64,000 nucleotides of DNA from Roseateles amylovorans. Lineage in GTDB: Bacteria > Pseudomonadota > Gammaproteobacteria > Burkholderiales > Burkholderiaceae_C. Position numbers and translations under genes: made by a program. The stretch covers positions 1,736,001 to 1,800,000 of the forward strand of contig NZ_CP104562.2 of assembly GCF_025398155.2 (NCBI RefSeq). The letters are read 5' to 3'. Positions 49,560 to 58,486 of the stretch are shown here, piece after piece. Each line of letters starts with the position of its first letter. Within the stretch, counting starts at the first letter, position 1. The notes under the pieces are model-generated. The model saw only the letters and a list, made by a program, of their open reading frames with translations. It was not told the DNA's origin and did not search any database.

Positions 49560-52160
49560 ATGAGCGTGCAATCCCCCCTTCAGTCCAACCCGCCGTCCGG
49601 CCTGACTTCCGGCGCGACGGGGATGTCGCCCAAGGGCGCCTCGTCGCGCCGCCCGCCTTCACTGTGGCGCCAGACCGCCCTGCAGACCTGGCGTGATGCG
49701 CGCGCCGGCGAGCTGCACCTGCTGGTCCTGGCGCTGATGCTGGCGGTGGCGGCGGTATGCGCGGTGTCCTTCCTGTCCGACCGGCTGGATCGCGGCCTGC
49801 GGCGCGATGCGGCTCAGTTGCTGGGCGGTGATGCGGTGGTCGCCAGCGACCAGCCAACGCCCCAGATGGTGCGCGACCTGGCCACCCGCCTTGGATTGAA
49901 GACCGTCGACAGCCTGAACTTCCCCAGCATGGCCCGCGCCGGCGAGGCGCAGGGCGGCGGCAGTCGGCTGGTGGCGGTCAAGGCGGTGAGCGAGACCTAT
50001 CCGTTGCGCGGCCAATTGGCGTTGAAGGACGGCCGTCAGGTGGGCGCGCCGCCGCCGGGGGCGGTGTGGGTCGATGCGGGCGTGCTGAGTGCGCTGGATT
50101 TGAAGGTGGGCGATCCGATCCTGTTGGGTGACGCCACGCTGACCATCGCCGGTGAGATCGCCAATGAGCCGGACCGCGGCGCCGGCTTCCTGAACTTCGC
50201 ACCCCGGGTGATGCTGACGATGAAGGATCTTGCCGCCACCGCGCTGATCCAGCCGGCCAGTCGGGTCACCTATCGGTTTGCGGTGATCGGCGGCGAGACC
50301 GCGCTGAAGCAGTTCAATGCCGAGACGGCTCGTCAAACGCGCGAGCAGAACTGGCGCGGTGTGCGGCTGGAGTCACTGGAATCCGGCCGGCCGGAGATGC
50401 GCCAGACGCTGGATCGCGCGACCAAGTTCCTGAATCTGGTCGCCTTGCTGGCGGCCTTGTTGGCAGCCATTGCCGTGGCACTGGCCGCGCGTGAATTCGC
50501 CAATCGGCATCTGGACGACTGCGCCATGCTGAGGGTGCTCGGCCAGCCGCAGCGCCGGCTGACCTGGGTCTTCACCCTGGAATTTGCCTGGGTGGGTCTG
50601 ATCGCCAGCGCCATCGGCGTGCTGCTGGGCTTCCTGCTGCATTACGCCTTCATCGGCCTGTTGGCGGGTCTGATCTCGGTGGACCTGCCGATGCCTGGCA
50701 TCTGGCCGGTGCTGCTGGGCCTGGGCATGGGCATGTGCCTGCTGCTTGGGTTTGGTCTGCCGCCGGTGCTGCAACTGGCGGCGGTGCCGCCGCTGCGGGT
50801 GATCCGTCGTGAACTGGGACGGCCGAAGCTGGGCTCCATCGTCGTGCTGCTGGCCGGCGTGCTGGGCTTCTCAGCGGTGCTGACGGCGCTGTCGGCCGAT
50901 TGGCGGCTGGGGCTGGTCGCCACCGGCGGGTTTGCGGTCGCCCTGGCCTGCTTTGCGCTGCTGGCGTGGCTCGCGGTCAAGGCGCTGCGCGCCGTGGTGC
51001 CGCAGGCGGGCGCACCGCGCTGGTTGTTGCTTGCCACCCGGCAGGTGGCGGCACGCCCGGCGTTCGCGGTGTTGCAGGTGGGCTCGTTGTCGCTCGGTTT
51101 GCTCGCGCTCGCGCTGTTGGTGCTGCTGCGCACCGACCTGATCGACAGCTGGCGAGCGGCCACGCCCACCGATGCGCCGGACCGTTTCGTCATCAACATC
51201 CAGCCGGAGCAGGGCACCGGATTCCGGTCGAGCCTGGAACAGGCGGGCGTCCAGAACTACGACTGGTACCCGATGATCCGCGGCCGACTGGTCGCGATCA
51301 ACGGGCAGCCGGTGCGGCCCGGACAGTTCCAGGAAGAGCGCGCCCAACGCCTGGTGGAACGCGAATTCAACCTCAGCCATACGGCGACCTTGCCCGCGCA
51401 CAACCTGCTCACTGCCGGCACGTGGCAGGCGGACGACAAGGACGGTCTGAGCGTCGAGCAAGGCCTGGCGGATCAGTTGGGCCTGAAGCTGGGTGACCGC
51501 CTGCGTTTCGACATCGCGGGGATCGTCACCGAGGCGCGCATCACCACCTTGCGCAAGGTGGACTGGGGCTCGATGCGGGTCAACTTCTTCGTGCTGTTCC
51601 CGCGCGCCGAGATGCCGGAGCTGCCGATCAGCTATATCTCCGCCTACCGCTCGCCCGACGGGCAAGCCGCAGCGCTGGATCGGCGGCTGATCAATGCGTA
51701 TCCCAACCTGACCCTGATCGATGTGTCGGCCGAGCTGCATCAGGTGCAGTCGGTGCTGGAGCAGGTGATCATGGCGGTTCAACTGCTGTTCGCGGTGGCG
51801 CTGGCGCTGGGCGTGGTGGTGCTGCTGGTGGCGGCCGTCGGGTCGCGGGATGCGCGTACCCGGGAGTTCGCGCTGATGCGTGCGCTGGGGGCACCGAGTT
51901 CCTTGCTGGCTGCGGTTCAACGGGCGGAGCTGCTGGGGCTGGGTGCGTTGGCCGGTGCGCTGGCGGGGCTCGCCGCCCAGGCGCTGGGCTGGGCGCTGAC
52001 CCATTACGCCTTCGAGTTCGAATGGCAGTTCAAGCCCTGGGTGCTGATCGGGACCACCGTGGGCGGAGCCATCCTGGCCCAATTGGCGGGCTGGTGGGCG
52101 CTGCGCGGCGTGCTGAAGCGTCCGGTGGTGCAGACGCTGCGCGAAGCCGATACGCAGTGA
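49560..52160 (+). CDS. ABC transporter permease, FtsX/YbbP family
   Basis: An 866-residue inner-membrane permease. The first helix (LHLLVLALMLAVAAVCAVSFL) lies near residue 50 and is followed by a periplasmic MacB-type domain (~75-260). An FtsX core with four helices (~275-420) comes next, then two more helices, a second periplasmic domain (~530-720) and a C-terminal FtsX core (QLLFAVALALGVVVLLVAAV onward). This two-core layout is that of YbbP, whose ATPase partner YbbA is thought to move lipoprotein or envelope substrates. No ATPase gene is adjacent here, so the partner must be elsewhere. The ATG at 49560 is chosen over an in-frame start 15 codons upstream. Confidence 0.9.
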   Translation: MSVQSPLQSNPPSGLTSGATGMSPKGASSRRPPSLWRQTALQTWRDARAGELHLLVLALMLAVAAVCAVSFLSDRLDRGLRRDAAQLLGGDAVVASDQPTPQMVRDLATRLGLKTVDSLNFPSMARAGEAQGGGSRLVAVKAVSETYPLRGQLALKDGRQVGAPPPGAVWVDAGVLSALDLKVGDPILLGDATLTIAGEIANEPDRGAGFLNFAPRVMLTMKDLAATALIQPASRVTYRFAVIGGETALKQFNAETARQTREQNWRGVRLESLESGRPEMRQTLDRATKFLNLVALLAALLAAIAVALAAREFANRHLDDCAMLRVLGQPQRRLTWVFTLEFAWVGLIASAIGVLLGFLLHYAFIGLLAGLISVDLPMPGIWPVLLGLGMGMCLLLGFGLPPVLQLAAVPPLRVIRRELGRPKLGSIVVLLAGVLGFSAVLTALSADWRLGLVATGGFAVALACFALLAWLAVKALRAVVPQAGAPRWLLLATRQVAARPAFAVLQVGSLSLGLLALALLVLLRTDLIDSWRAATPTDAPDRFVINIQPEQGTGFRSSLEQAGVQNYDWYPMIRGRLVAINGQPVRPGQFQEERAQRLVEREFNLSHTATLPAHNLLTAGTWQADDKDGLSVEQGLADQLGLKLGDRLRFDIAGIVTEARITTLRKVDWGSMRVNFFVLFPRAEMPELPISYISAYRSPDGQAAALDRRLINAYPNLTLIDVSAELHQVQSVLEQVIMAVQLLFAVALALGVVVLLVAAVGSRDARTREFALMRALGAPSSLLAAVQRAELLGLGALAGALAGLAAQALGWALTHYAFEFEWQFKPWVLIGTTVGGAILAQLAGWWALRGVLKRPVVQTLREADTQ

Positions 52161-52538
52161 GTGGGCGCGCCGGGCAGGCGCCCGCTGGGCCACTGCGCAG
52201 GCGATCTGCCGAGCAGGGCTGGCAGGGCCCCGCCGACTTGCCGCGTTGACGCCGAGGCGTCGCAAGGCATGCAAAGGGACAGGGCGCCCGGACGGGCGCT
52301 GTCCACTCGTATAGAGACGGCACAGAGACCGCCGTCCGGTCTGCCGCTCGGCTTGCGTGCGCAGCAGCCCCATGGCGTCGCGACAGGCCCCAAACGGCGA
52401 AACGCCCGGCAAGCCGGGCGTTTCATCGGGACCGATCAGGCGGCCGAGCCAGCGGTCGATCCGACCGCCGGAGGATGACCTTCGGTCAGACCGTCAGATG
52501 CAGCGCAAGCGCCTGATGGTCGCAGGGCCGGACGGTCA
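52161..52538. other. Intergenic region between convergent permease and cheW
   Basis: 378 bases. It contains the terminator at 52399-52424. I found no acceptable gene in the remainder, and short frames here lack ribosome binding sites and overlap the hairpin. Confidence 0.55.
52399..52424. terminator. Terminator between permease and che operon
   Basis: The stem GAAACGCCCGGC / GCCGGGCGTTTC has a 2-base AA centre, is flanked by A and T runs and can act in both directions. Confidence 0.7.
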
Positions 52539-53084
52539 TCAGACCGTCAGGCTGTCCATCAGCCCCATGTCCGCGCTGGACATCAGGCCTTCGATGTCGA
52601 TCAGGATCAGCATGCGATCGGCCACCGCGCCGATGCCCATGATGAAGCTGGTGTTGACGGTGCTGGCGCTGAGTTCCGGCGCGGGACGGATCACGTCGCG
52701 GTTCAGTTCCAGCACGTCGGACACCGAGTCCACCACCGCGCCGACGACGCGGTTCTTCACGTTCAGCACGATGACCACGGTGAAGCTGTTGTACTCGGCC
52801 GTGGCGCAACCCAGTTTCAGGCGCAGGTCCACGATCGGGACGATCACGCCGCGCAGGTTCACCACACCCTTGATGAAGTCGGGCGCGTTGGCGATGCGGG
52901 TCGGCTGCTCGTAGGAGCGGATTTCCTGCACCTTCAGAATGTCGATGCCGTATTCCTCCTGTCCCAGACGGAAGGTGAGGTACTCACCACCGGCCGGCGC
53001 GTTCGACGCGCTGGAAGGAAGGGTCAGCGCGGCGCCGGGGCTGGCTTGCACAACCTGTGTGCCGGTTTGTTGGACGATTTCCAT
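52539..53084 (-). CDS. cheW: Chemotaxis coupling protein CheW
   Basis: A 181-residue adaptor that links MCPs to CheA. After a ~30-residue linker the CheW fold begins at EYLTFRLGQEEYGIDILKVQEIR. VVNLRGVIVPIVDLRLKLG follows, the classic receptor/CheA contact strand, and the domain ends near LIDIEGLM. GAGGTC precedes the ATG. It is the last gene of the che operon, 21 bases after the MCP, and is followed by a terminator 115 bases on. Confidence 0.97.
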   Translation of the reverse strand: MEIVQQTGTQVVQASPGAALTLPSSASNAPAGGEYLTFRLGQEEYGIDILKVQEIRSYEQPTRIANAPDFIKGVVNLRGVIVPIVDLRLKLGCATAEYNSFTVVIVLNVKNRVVGAVVDSVSDVLELNRDVIRPAPELSASTVNTSFIMGIGAVADRMLILIDIEGLMSSADMGLMDSLTV

Positions 53085-53105
53085 GATGTGACCTCGTGCG
53101 ACGGA

Positions 53106-55109
53106 TTAAAAGGTTTCCCAGTCGCCATCAGCGGCGGCCGTGGCCGGGATTGCCGGCGCGGGGGAGGGAGTGAACGAGGCGGCAGCCGATTTCGGCGCCG
53201 CAGCGGGCTTCTTCAGGGGCGATGCGGCCGGCTTGGTCTTCGACACCGGCTTGGCGCCGGCTGCCAGCGGCTTCTTCAGTGCACCTGCGGGGCTCGGGCG
53301 AGCGCCGTGGGATGCGGTGGAGGAGGTCGTTGCAGCAGGCTTGGCGGCGGTCGACGACGTTGACGACGCAGCGGACTTGACCGGCGCCTTCGGGCTGGTC
53401 GTGGCAAATGAATGGGCGTGCGTCGTCGATGGGGAGGCCGAGGACGACGAATTCGAGAACGCGTGCGCCGACGCCGACTTCACCGCACCCGACGCGCCAT
53501 GTGACTTATACGCCGGTGCCGGCGCGGCTGCCACCGCAGCGCTCGAACTCACGCGGAACCGATCCACCACCGAACCCAGGCGCTCGGCCTGATCCTTCAG
53601 GCTCTCGGCGGCGGCGGCGGATTCCTCCACCAGCGCGGCATTCTGCTGCGTCATCTGGTCGAGGTTGCCCACGCCCTGGGTGACCTGGCTGATGCCGTCG
53701 CTCTGCTCGCTGGAGGCTGCGGTGATCTCACCGATGATGTCGGTGACCCGCTGCACGCTGGAGACGATGTCGCTCATCGTGCTGCCGGCTTCCTGCACCA
53801 GGCGCGAGCCGGTCTCGACCCGCTCGACGCTGGCGCCGATCAGGGTCTTGATCTCGCGGGCCGCTTCGGCGCTGCGTTGTGCCAGTGAGCGGACCTCGCC
53901 GGCGACCACCGCAAAGCCGCGGCCTTGTTCGCCGGCACGGGCAGCTTCGACCGCCGCGTTCAGCGCCAGGATGTTGGTCTGGAAGGCGATGCCGTCGATC
54001 GTGCCGATGATGTCGCTGATCCGCTTGGAGCTGGCATTGATCTCGTCCATCGTCGAGACGACCTGGCTCACCACCTCGCCACCCTTGGCCGCCGCGCCGG
54101 AGGCGGAGGAGGCCAGCTGGTTGGCGGTGCGGGCGGAGTCGGCGGTCTGCTTGACGGTGCCGGTCAACTGCACCAGCGAGGAGGCGGCTTCCTGCAGGTT
54201 GGAGGCGGTCTGCTCGGTCCGGCTGGACAGATCCTGGTTGCCGGTGGCGATTTCCATCGACGCGGTGCGGATCGAATCTGCAGCCGTGCGCAGTTGTCCG
54301 ACCATGGTCTGCAGGGCTTCCTGCATGCGGTGCAGCGAGCGGGTCAGCTTGGAGGCTTCATCCACCCCTTCCACCGGCTTCATGGCGCGCGACAGGTCGC
54401 CTTCGGCGATCGCGGCAGCCAGCGCTTCGGCATCGGCCAGCGGGGCACAGATGGTCTGCATGTTGAGCAGCGTCAGCGGCACCACGACGATGGCGGCGAA
54501 CACCAGCACCAGGCCAAAGGCCCAGAGCACGCCGCCCTGGGTGCTCTCCATGCCTTTGCGCATCTCCTCGGACTGGGCTTCCAGGCGCTGGGCAAGTTCG
54601 TCGAGCTGCTTCTCTGCCTCGACGACCTGGTCCTTGGCCGGTTGCAGCAGGCGGTCGGCCACGGCGGCGTGGTCGTAGGCGCCGGCTTCGAGCTGGGTCA
54701 CCACATTGGCCGACTTGGCCGCATAGGTCTCCAGCGCAGTCTGCAGTTTCTTGATGGCATCCTGATCATCTTCGCCGCTGAGCTTGCCCAGTTCGGCGAG
54801 TTCCTCCGACGCCTTCTTGCGGGCCTCGTCCCACTTGGCATGGCGGCTCTTGACGACGTCGGGCTTCTCGTAATTGATGATCATGTCCTTTTCATGGACA
54901 CGGATCTTTCCCATCGTGCTCGTGAGATCGGCGATCAGATTGCCGCGCGCAGTCGACTTCTCGAGGAATTGCTGTGTCTGGCCGCGCATCGACTGCATGC
55001 CATACAGGCCGACGCTCCCCACGACCACCAGCAGCGCGAGCACGATCCCGATGGCGCCGATCATGCGCGTGCGGATGCTGAATTGACGCAGCAGTGCACT
55101 GAAGTTCAT
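53106..55109 (-). CDS. Methyl-accepting chemotaxis protein with CheR/CheB-binding tail
   Basis: A 667-residue receptor. TM1 (residues 16-37), a four-helix-bundle periplasmic domain (38-193) and TM2 (194-215) precede a HAMP domain. The coiled-coil signalling domain has its hairpin tip at DGIAFQTNILALNAAVEAAR. The signalling domain ends near residue 530. A ~130-residue Ala/Ser/Thr/Pro/Lys-rich flexible arm then leads to the C-terminal pentapeptide DWETF, the docking site for CheR and CheB. The arm is much longer than the ~30 residues of Tsr or Tar. It is part of the che operon; ligand unknown. Confidence 0.96.
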   Translation of the reverse strand: MNFSALLRQFSIRTRMIGAIGIVLALLVVVGSVGLYGMQSMRGQTQQFLEKSTARGNLIADLTSTMGKIRVHEKDMIINYEKPDVVKSRHAKWDEARKKASEELAELGKLSGEDDQDAIKKLQTALETYAAKSANVVTQLEAGAYDHAAVADRLLQPAKDQVVEAEKQLDELAQRLEAQSEEMRKGMESTQGGVLWAFGLVLVFAAIVVVPLTLLNMQTICAPLADAEALAAAIAEGDLSRAMKPVEGVDEASKLTRSLHRMQEALQTMVGQLRTAADSIRTASMEIATGNQDLSSRTEQTASNLQEAASSLVQLTGTVKQTADSARTANQLASSASGAAAKGGEVVSQVVSTMDEINASSKRISDIIGTIDGIAFQTNILALNAAVEAARAGEQGRGFAVVAGEVRSLAQRSAEAAREIKTLIGASVERVETGSRLVQEAGSTMSDIVSSVQRVTDIIGEITAASSEQSDGISQVTQGVGNLDQMTQQNAALVEESAAAAESLKDQAERLGSVVDRFRVSSSAAVAAAPAPAYKSHGASGAVKSASAHAFSNSSSSASPSTTHAHSFATTSPKAPVKSAASSTSSTAAKPAATTSSTASHGARPSPAGALKKPLAAGAKPVSKTKPAASPLKKPAAAPKSAAASFTPSPAPAIPATAAADGDWETF

Positions 55110-55150
55110 GTCCTACCTCTTATCTCGTTATCTCGGACTTGGCGCACCAT

Positions 55151-57286
55151 TCAATGGCGCGAACGTCGGACCAGGCTGCCCACGTCCAGGATCAGGGCCA
55201 CCCGCCCGTCGCCCATGATGGTGGCGCCGGATACGTCCGTCACCTTGCGGTAGTTGGCCTCCAGGTTCTTCACCACGACCTGTTGCTGCCCCAGCAGCTC
55301 GTCGACCAGCATGGCCACGCGGCCGCCTTCGGCTTCCACGACGACCATGATGGAGCTGACGTGCTCGAAGTCGAAACGCGGCACATTGAAGACCTGCTCC
55401 AGTTCCACGACCGGCATGTATTCATCGCGCACCTCGACCACACGGCCGGAGCCGCCCACGGTCTTGATGGTGTCGGACTGCACCTGGAAGGACTCCACCA
55501 CCGAGGACAGCGGCAGGATGTAGACCTCTTCGCCGACGCCCACGCTCATGCCGTCCATGATGGCCAGCGTCAGCGGCAGGCGCACCGAGACCTTCATGCC
55601 GTAGCCTTCGGCCGAGTCGATCTCGACCGTGCCGCCCAGCGAGGTGATGTTCTTCTTCACCACGTCCATGCCCACGCCGCGGCCCGACACGTCGGTGACC
55701 TGGTCGGCGGTGGAGAAGCCGGGGGCGAAGATCAGGCCCCAGACCTCCTGGTCGGACATGCTGTCCGGCGCATCGATGCCCTTTTCGCGGGCCTTCTTGA
55801 TCAGCTTCTCGCGATTGAGGCCGCGGCCGTCGTCACGCACTTCGATGACGATGGAGCCGCCCTGGTGGGACGCCACCAGGGTGATCGTGCCCTGCTCGGG
55901 CTTGCCCTTGGCTGCACGGTCGGCGGGCGATTCGATGCCGTGGTCGCAGCTGTTGCGCACCAGGTGGGTCAGCGGATCGGTGATCTTCTCGACCAGGCCC
56001 TTGTCCAGCTCGGTGGCTTCACCCTGGGTGACGAGCTCGACCTTCTTGCCCAGCTTGGCCGCCAGGTCGCGCAGCATCCGCGGGAAGCGGTTGAACACGA
56101 CCGACATCGGGATCATGCGGATCGACATGACCGATTCCTGCAGGTCGCGCGTGTTGCGCTCCAGGTCGGCCAGGCCGGAGGCCAGTTGCTGGTACAGGCC
56201 CGGATCGAGGTTGCGGCTGTTCTGGGCCAGCATCGCCTGGGTGATCACGAGCTCGCCGACCAGGTTGATCAGTTGGTCGACCTTCTCGACAGACACCCGC
56301 AACGTGGACTGGTCCATGTTGGCGCCGCCGGCACGCGGCGCGGCCTCGACCTTGGCGGGTGCGGCGACCTTGGCCGGCACCGGCACATTGGCTTTGGCCA
56401 CTTCGGCCGCCTTGGACTCGGCCGCGGTAGCGGCGGGTACGCCGGGAGCGTCGTCAAAGAAGCCGTAGCCGGGATCCTCTTCCTTCTTGGCTTCCACTGG
56501 CGCACCCGGTGCGCCTTCATGGAAGCCGAAACCCTCACCCAGCGGCAGGATCTTGACCTGCTCGCGGGAGACATGGAAGGTGAACAGGTCCAGCAGGTCG
56601 TTGTCGCTGCTGCTGGTCAGGACCTTGAAACGGCGCATGCCGTCGGCCGAGATGCCGCCATCCAGCGGCTCGATCGTGCCCAGGTCGGTGATTTCCTTGA
56701 ACAGGTCGACCAGGTTGTCGGCCTGTGTGGGATTGCTCAGGGGACCAACCAGCAGTTCCAGTTGGCGCACATTGGACTTCAGCGCCGCCGGTGCGGCACT
56801 GGGGGCAGGGGCCGGCGCCGCCACCGGGGCGGGTGCGGGCGCTGCGCGGACGCCGTCCAGCGTGCCGCCGTCCACCAGGGTCCGGATGCTGACCAGCAGG
56901 TCCGAGGTGTCGAAGGCTTCGGCGCCGGAGCCTTGGTGGCGGGCCAGTTGGGCGCGCAGGGCGTCGCCGGACTGCAGCAGCACATCCACCATCGGCGAGG
57001 TCGGGGCCAGTTCATGGCGACGCAGCTTGTCCAGCAGCGTTTCCATCTGGTGCGTCAGTTCTGCCACGTCATTGAAGCCAAACGTCGCTGCGCCGCCCTT
57101 GATCGAATGGGCGCAACGGAAAATGGCGTTCATCTGCTCGTCATCGGGGTTCTCGATGTCCAGGTTCAGCAGCAGCTGTTCCATGTTGTCGAGGTTCTCG
57201 CCGGCTTCTTCGAAGAAGACCTGGTAGAACTGGCTCAGGTCGATGCCAGCACCCAGATTGGCGCCTTCAGAGGTCATGTCTCCCAT
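55151..57286 (-). CDS. cheA: Chemotaxis histidine kinase CheA
   Basis: A 711-residue cytosolic kinase. P1 (HPt) has the phosphorylated His60 in HSIKGGAATFGF. A Pro/Ala-rich linker and a P2-like region (CheY docking) follow, then P3 dimerisation (SVEKVDQLINLVGELVITQA). P4 is the ATPase domain with the N-box LVRNSCDHGIE and G-boxes VRDDGRGLNREKL and DVSGRGVGMDVVK. P5 is the CheW-like domain at the end. The start is the ATG at 57286, with GGAGAG upstream; an ATG three codons later is an alternative. 41 bases separate it from the MCP and 20 from cheY. Confidence 0.98.
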   Translation of the reverse strand: MGDMTSEGANLGAGIDLSQFYQVFFEEAGENLDNMEQLLLNLDIENPDDEQMNAIFRCAHSIKGGAATFGFNDVAELTHQMETLLDKLRRHELAPTSPMVDVLLQSGDALRAQLARHQGSGAEAFDTSDLLVSIRTLVDGGTLDGVRAAPAPAPVAAPAPAPSAAPAALKSNVRQLELLVGPLSNPTQADNLVDLFKEITDLGTIEPLDGGISADGMRRFKVLTSSSDNDLLDLFTFHVSREQVKILPLGEGFGFHEGAPGAPVEAKKEEDPGYGFFDDAPGVPAATAAESKAAEVAKANVPVPAKVAAPAKVEAAPRAGGANMDQSTLRVSVEKVDQLINLVGELVITQAMLAQNSRNLDPGLYQQLASGLADLERNTRDLQESVMSIRMIPMSVVFNRFPRMLRDLAAKLGKKVELVTQGEATELDKGLVEKITDPLTHLVRNSCDHGIESPADRAAKGKPEQGTITLVASHQGGSIVIEVRDDGRGLNREKLIKKAREKGIDAPDSMSDQEVWGLIFAPGFSTADQVTDVSGRGVGMDVVKKNITSLGGTVEIDSAEGYGMKVSVRLPLTLAIMDGMSVGVGEEVYILPLSSVVESFQVQSDTIKTVGGSGRVVEVRDEYMPVVELEQVFNVPRFDFEHVSSIMVVVEAEGGRVAMLVDELLGQQQVVVKNLEANYRKVTDVSGATIMGDGRVALILDVGSLVRRSRH

Positions 57287-57306
57287 CAATCTCTCCCCCG
57301 CCGGTA

Positions 57307-57669
57307 TCAGCGGATGACCTTGCCGATCACTTCGATCAGCTTGGCGGGGTCAAAAGGCTTGACCAGCCAACCGGTGGCACCTGCGGCGCGGCCGGCCTGC
57401 TTCATCTGATCGCTGGACTCGGTGGTCAGGATCAGGATCGGGGTTGTCTTGAACTTGGGGTTGTCGCGCAGCTTCTTGGTGAGGCTGATGCCATCCATGC
57501 GGGGCATGTTCTGGTCGGTCAGCACCAGGTCGAAGTCGCGCTGGGAGGACTTCTCCCAGGCGTCCTGCCCGTCCACCGCCTCCACGACATTGAAACCCGC
57601 ATTCTTGAGGGTGAACGAGACCATCTGGCGCATGGAGGCCGAATCGTCTACGGCGAGGATCGAGGGCAT
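57307..57669 (-). CDS. cheY: Chemotaxis response regulator CheY
   Basis: A 120-residue stand-alone receiver domain. The acidic pair Asp8-Asp9, phosphoacceptor Asp52 (LTDQNMPRMDG), Thr83 and Lys104 (KPFDPAKL) are all present. It carries the CheA signal to the flagellar switch. GGAGAAC lies upstream of the ATG at 57669; seven codons of upstream open frame are not used. It lies between the CheZ-like gene and cheA. Confidence 0.95.
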   Translation of the reverse strand: MPSILAVDDSASMRQMVSFTLKNAGFNVVEAVDGQDAWEKSSQRDFDLVLTDQNMPRMDGISLTKKLRDNPKFKTTPILILTTESSDQMKQAGRAAGATGWLVKPFDPAKLIEVIGKVIR

Positions 57670-57759
57670 TTTTGGTTCTCCGGATGACAAGCGGTTTTCG
57701 GTGGGACCTGAAAAATCTTTAGGGCCTTGTGGGCGCTCTTACGGGTGCGCGGGCGGATA

Positions 57760-58215
57760 TCAGAACAGCTCGACCGAGCCGGCGTCCATCTCGTCCTGCG
57801 TCACGGGATTCGGTCGCAGGGGTGCAGTTTCGACGACAGTCAAGCCGTCTTCATCCTCGCCGAACGTATCCCGGGCCAATTGATCGGAACAATTCCTCAG
57901 ACGCTGGCTGGTATGCGCGATCAACTGGGTGGACATGTCCTGGAATTGCAGCGCAGTGATCGCTCCGGCCAGATGCAGCATCAGTTGCTGCAGCGCATCG
58001 GTGTCTTGCTCGCTCGCGGCACGTGCCTTGAGCTGGTCGACCAACGACGACGCGCCGAAGAAATGCGTTGACAACGCTTCGCACGCATCATCGAGCAAAC
58101 GCTGCAGGCGTTCGAGGTCGTTATTGACCGTCATCAGATGATCTTGCATTTCGGCGGCGGCCAGCAACGGCATCAGCCCACCGTCTGGCTCGACCGCTGT
58201 CTCATCGATTTGCAT
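57760..58215 (-). CDS. Short CheZ-like CheY-P phosphatase candidate
   Basis: A 151-residue, mostly helical protein, first gene of the che operon. LQFQDMSTQLI contains a DxxxQ pair (Asp93, Gln97) equal in spacing to the catalytic Asp143/Gln147 of CheZ. The C-terminus, TQDEMDAGSVELF, resembles the CheY-binding peptide at the end of CheZ (acidic, ending in Leu-Phe or Gly-Phe). CheZ of E. coli is 214 residues, so this one is trimmed in the helical hairpin. GGAGCC precedes the ATG. The position next to cheY fits. Function is inferred from motif and context. Confidence 0.75.
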   Translation of the reverse strand: MQIDETAVEPDGGLMPLLAAAEMQDHLMTVNNDLERLQRLLDDACEALSTHFFGASSLVDQLKARAASEQDTDALQQLMLHLAGAITALQFQDMSTQLIAHTSQRLRNCSDQLARDTFGEDEDGLTVVETAPLRPNPVTQDEMDAGSVELF

Positions 58216-58486
58216 CTTGGCTCCACATAGGTGTCCTAGGACCTACCTGGGTCGATCCCACTTCGACCCGTACCTGGACTTGACGGCTGACAAGAATCTT
58301 CGGCTTTTAGGAGGCGTCTGTCGACGGGACTAATTGGCCAAATCCCGCCCATTTACTTCAGACCGCTCCCTGAGGCTCAAATTCTCGATAAGGGAAAACG
58401 GCAACTCTAAGGTTTCCAGATGTCAATGGCGCGCTGTGTCCCTCTCGTAGATGAGGGAGTCGCGACAAACTTGGCATACTCGCGCC
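58216..58486. promoter_or_regulatory. Divergent promoter region of che operon and two-component pair
   Basis: 271 bases between divergent starts. It is AT-richer than its surroundings near 58320-58400. No sigma-28 or sigma-54 consensus with correct spacing was found (see rejected items). Confidence 0.35.

Noticed and set aside
55139..57409. Long plus-strand open frame opposite cheA
   Set aside because: cheA has all its motifs on the minus strand; the opposite frame shows His/Asp-rich nonsense typical of antisense frames.
58260..58420. Sigma-28-like sites upstream of the che operon (TAAA with GCCAATTA or GCCGTCAA)
   Set aside because: Spacings of 13 and 18 bases do not fit the 15 expected, and the -10 parts each have mismatches.
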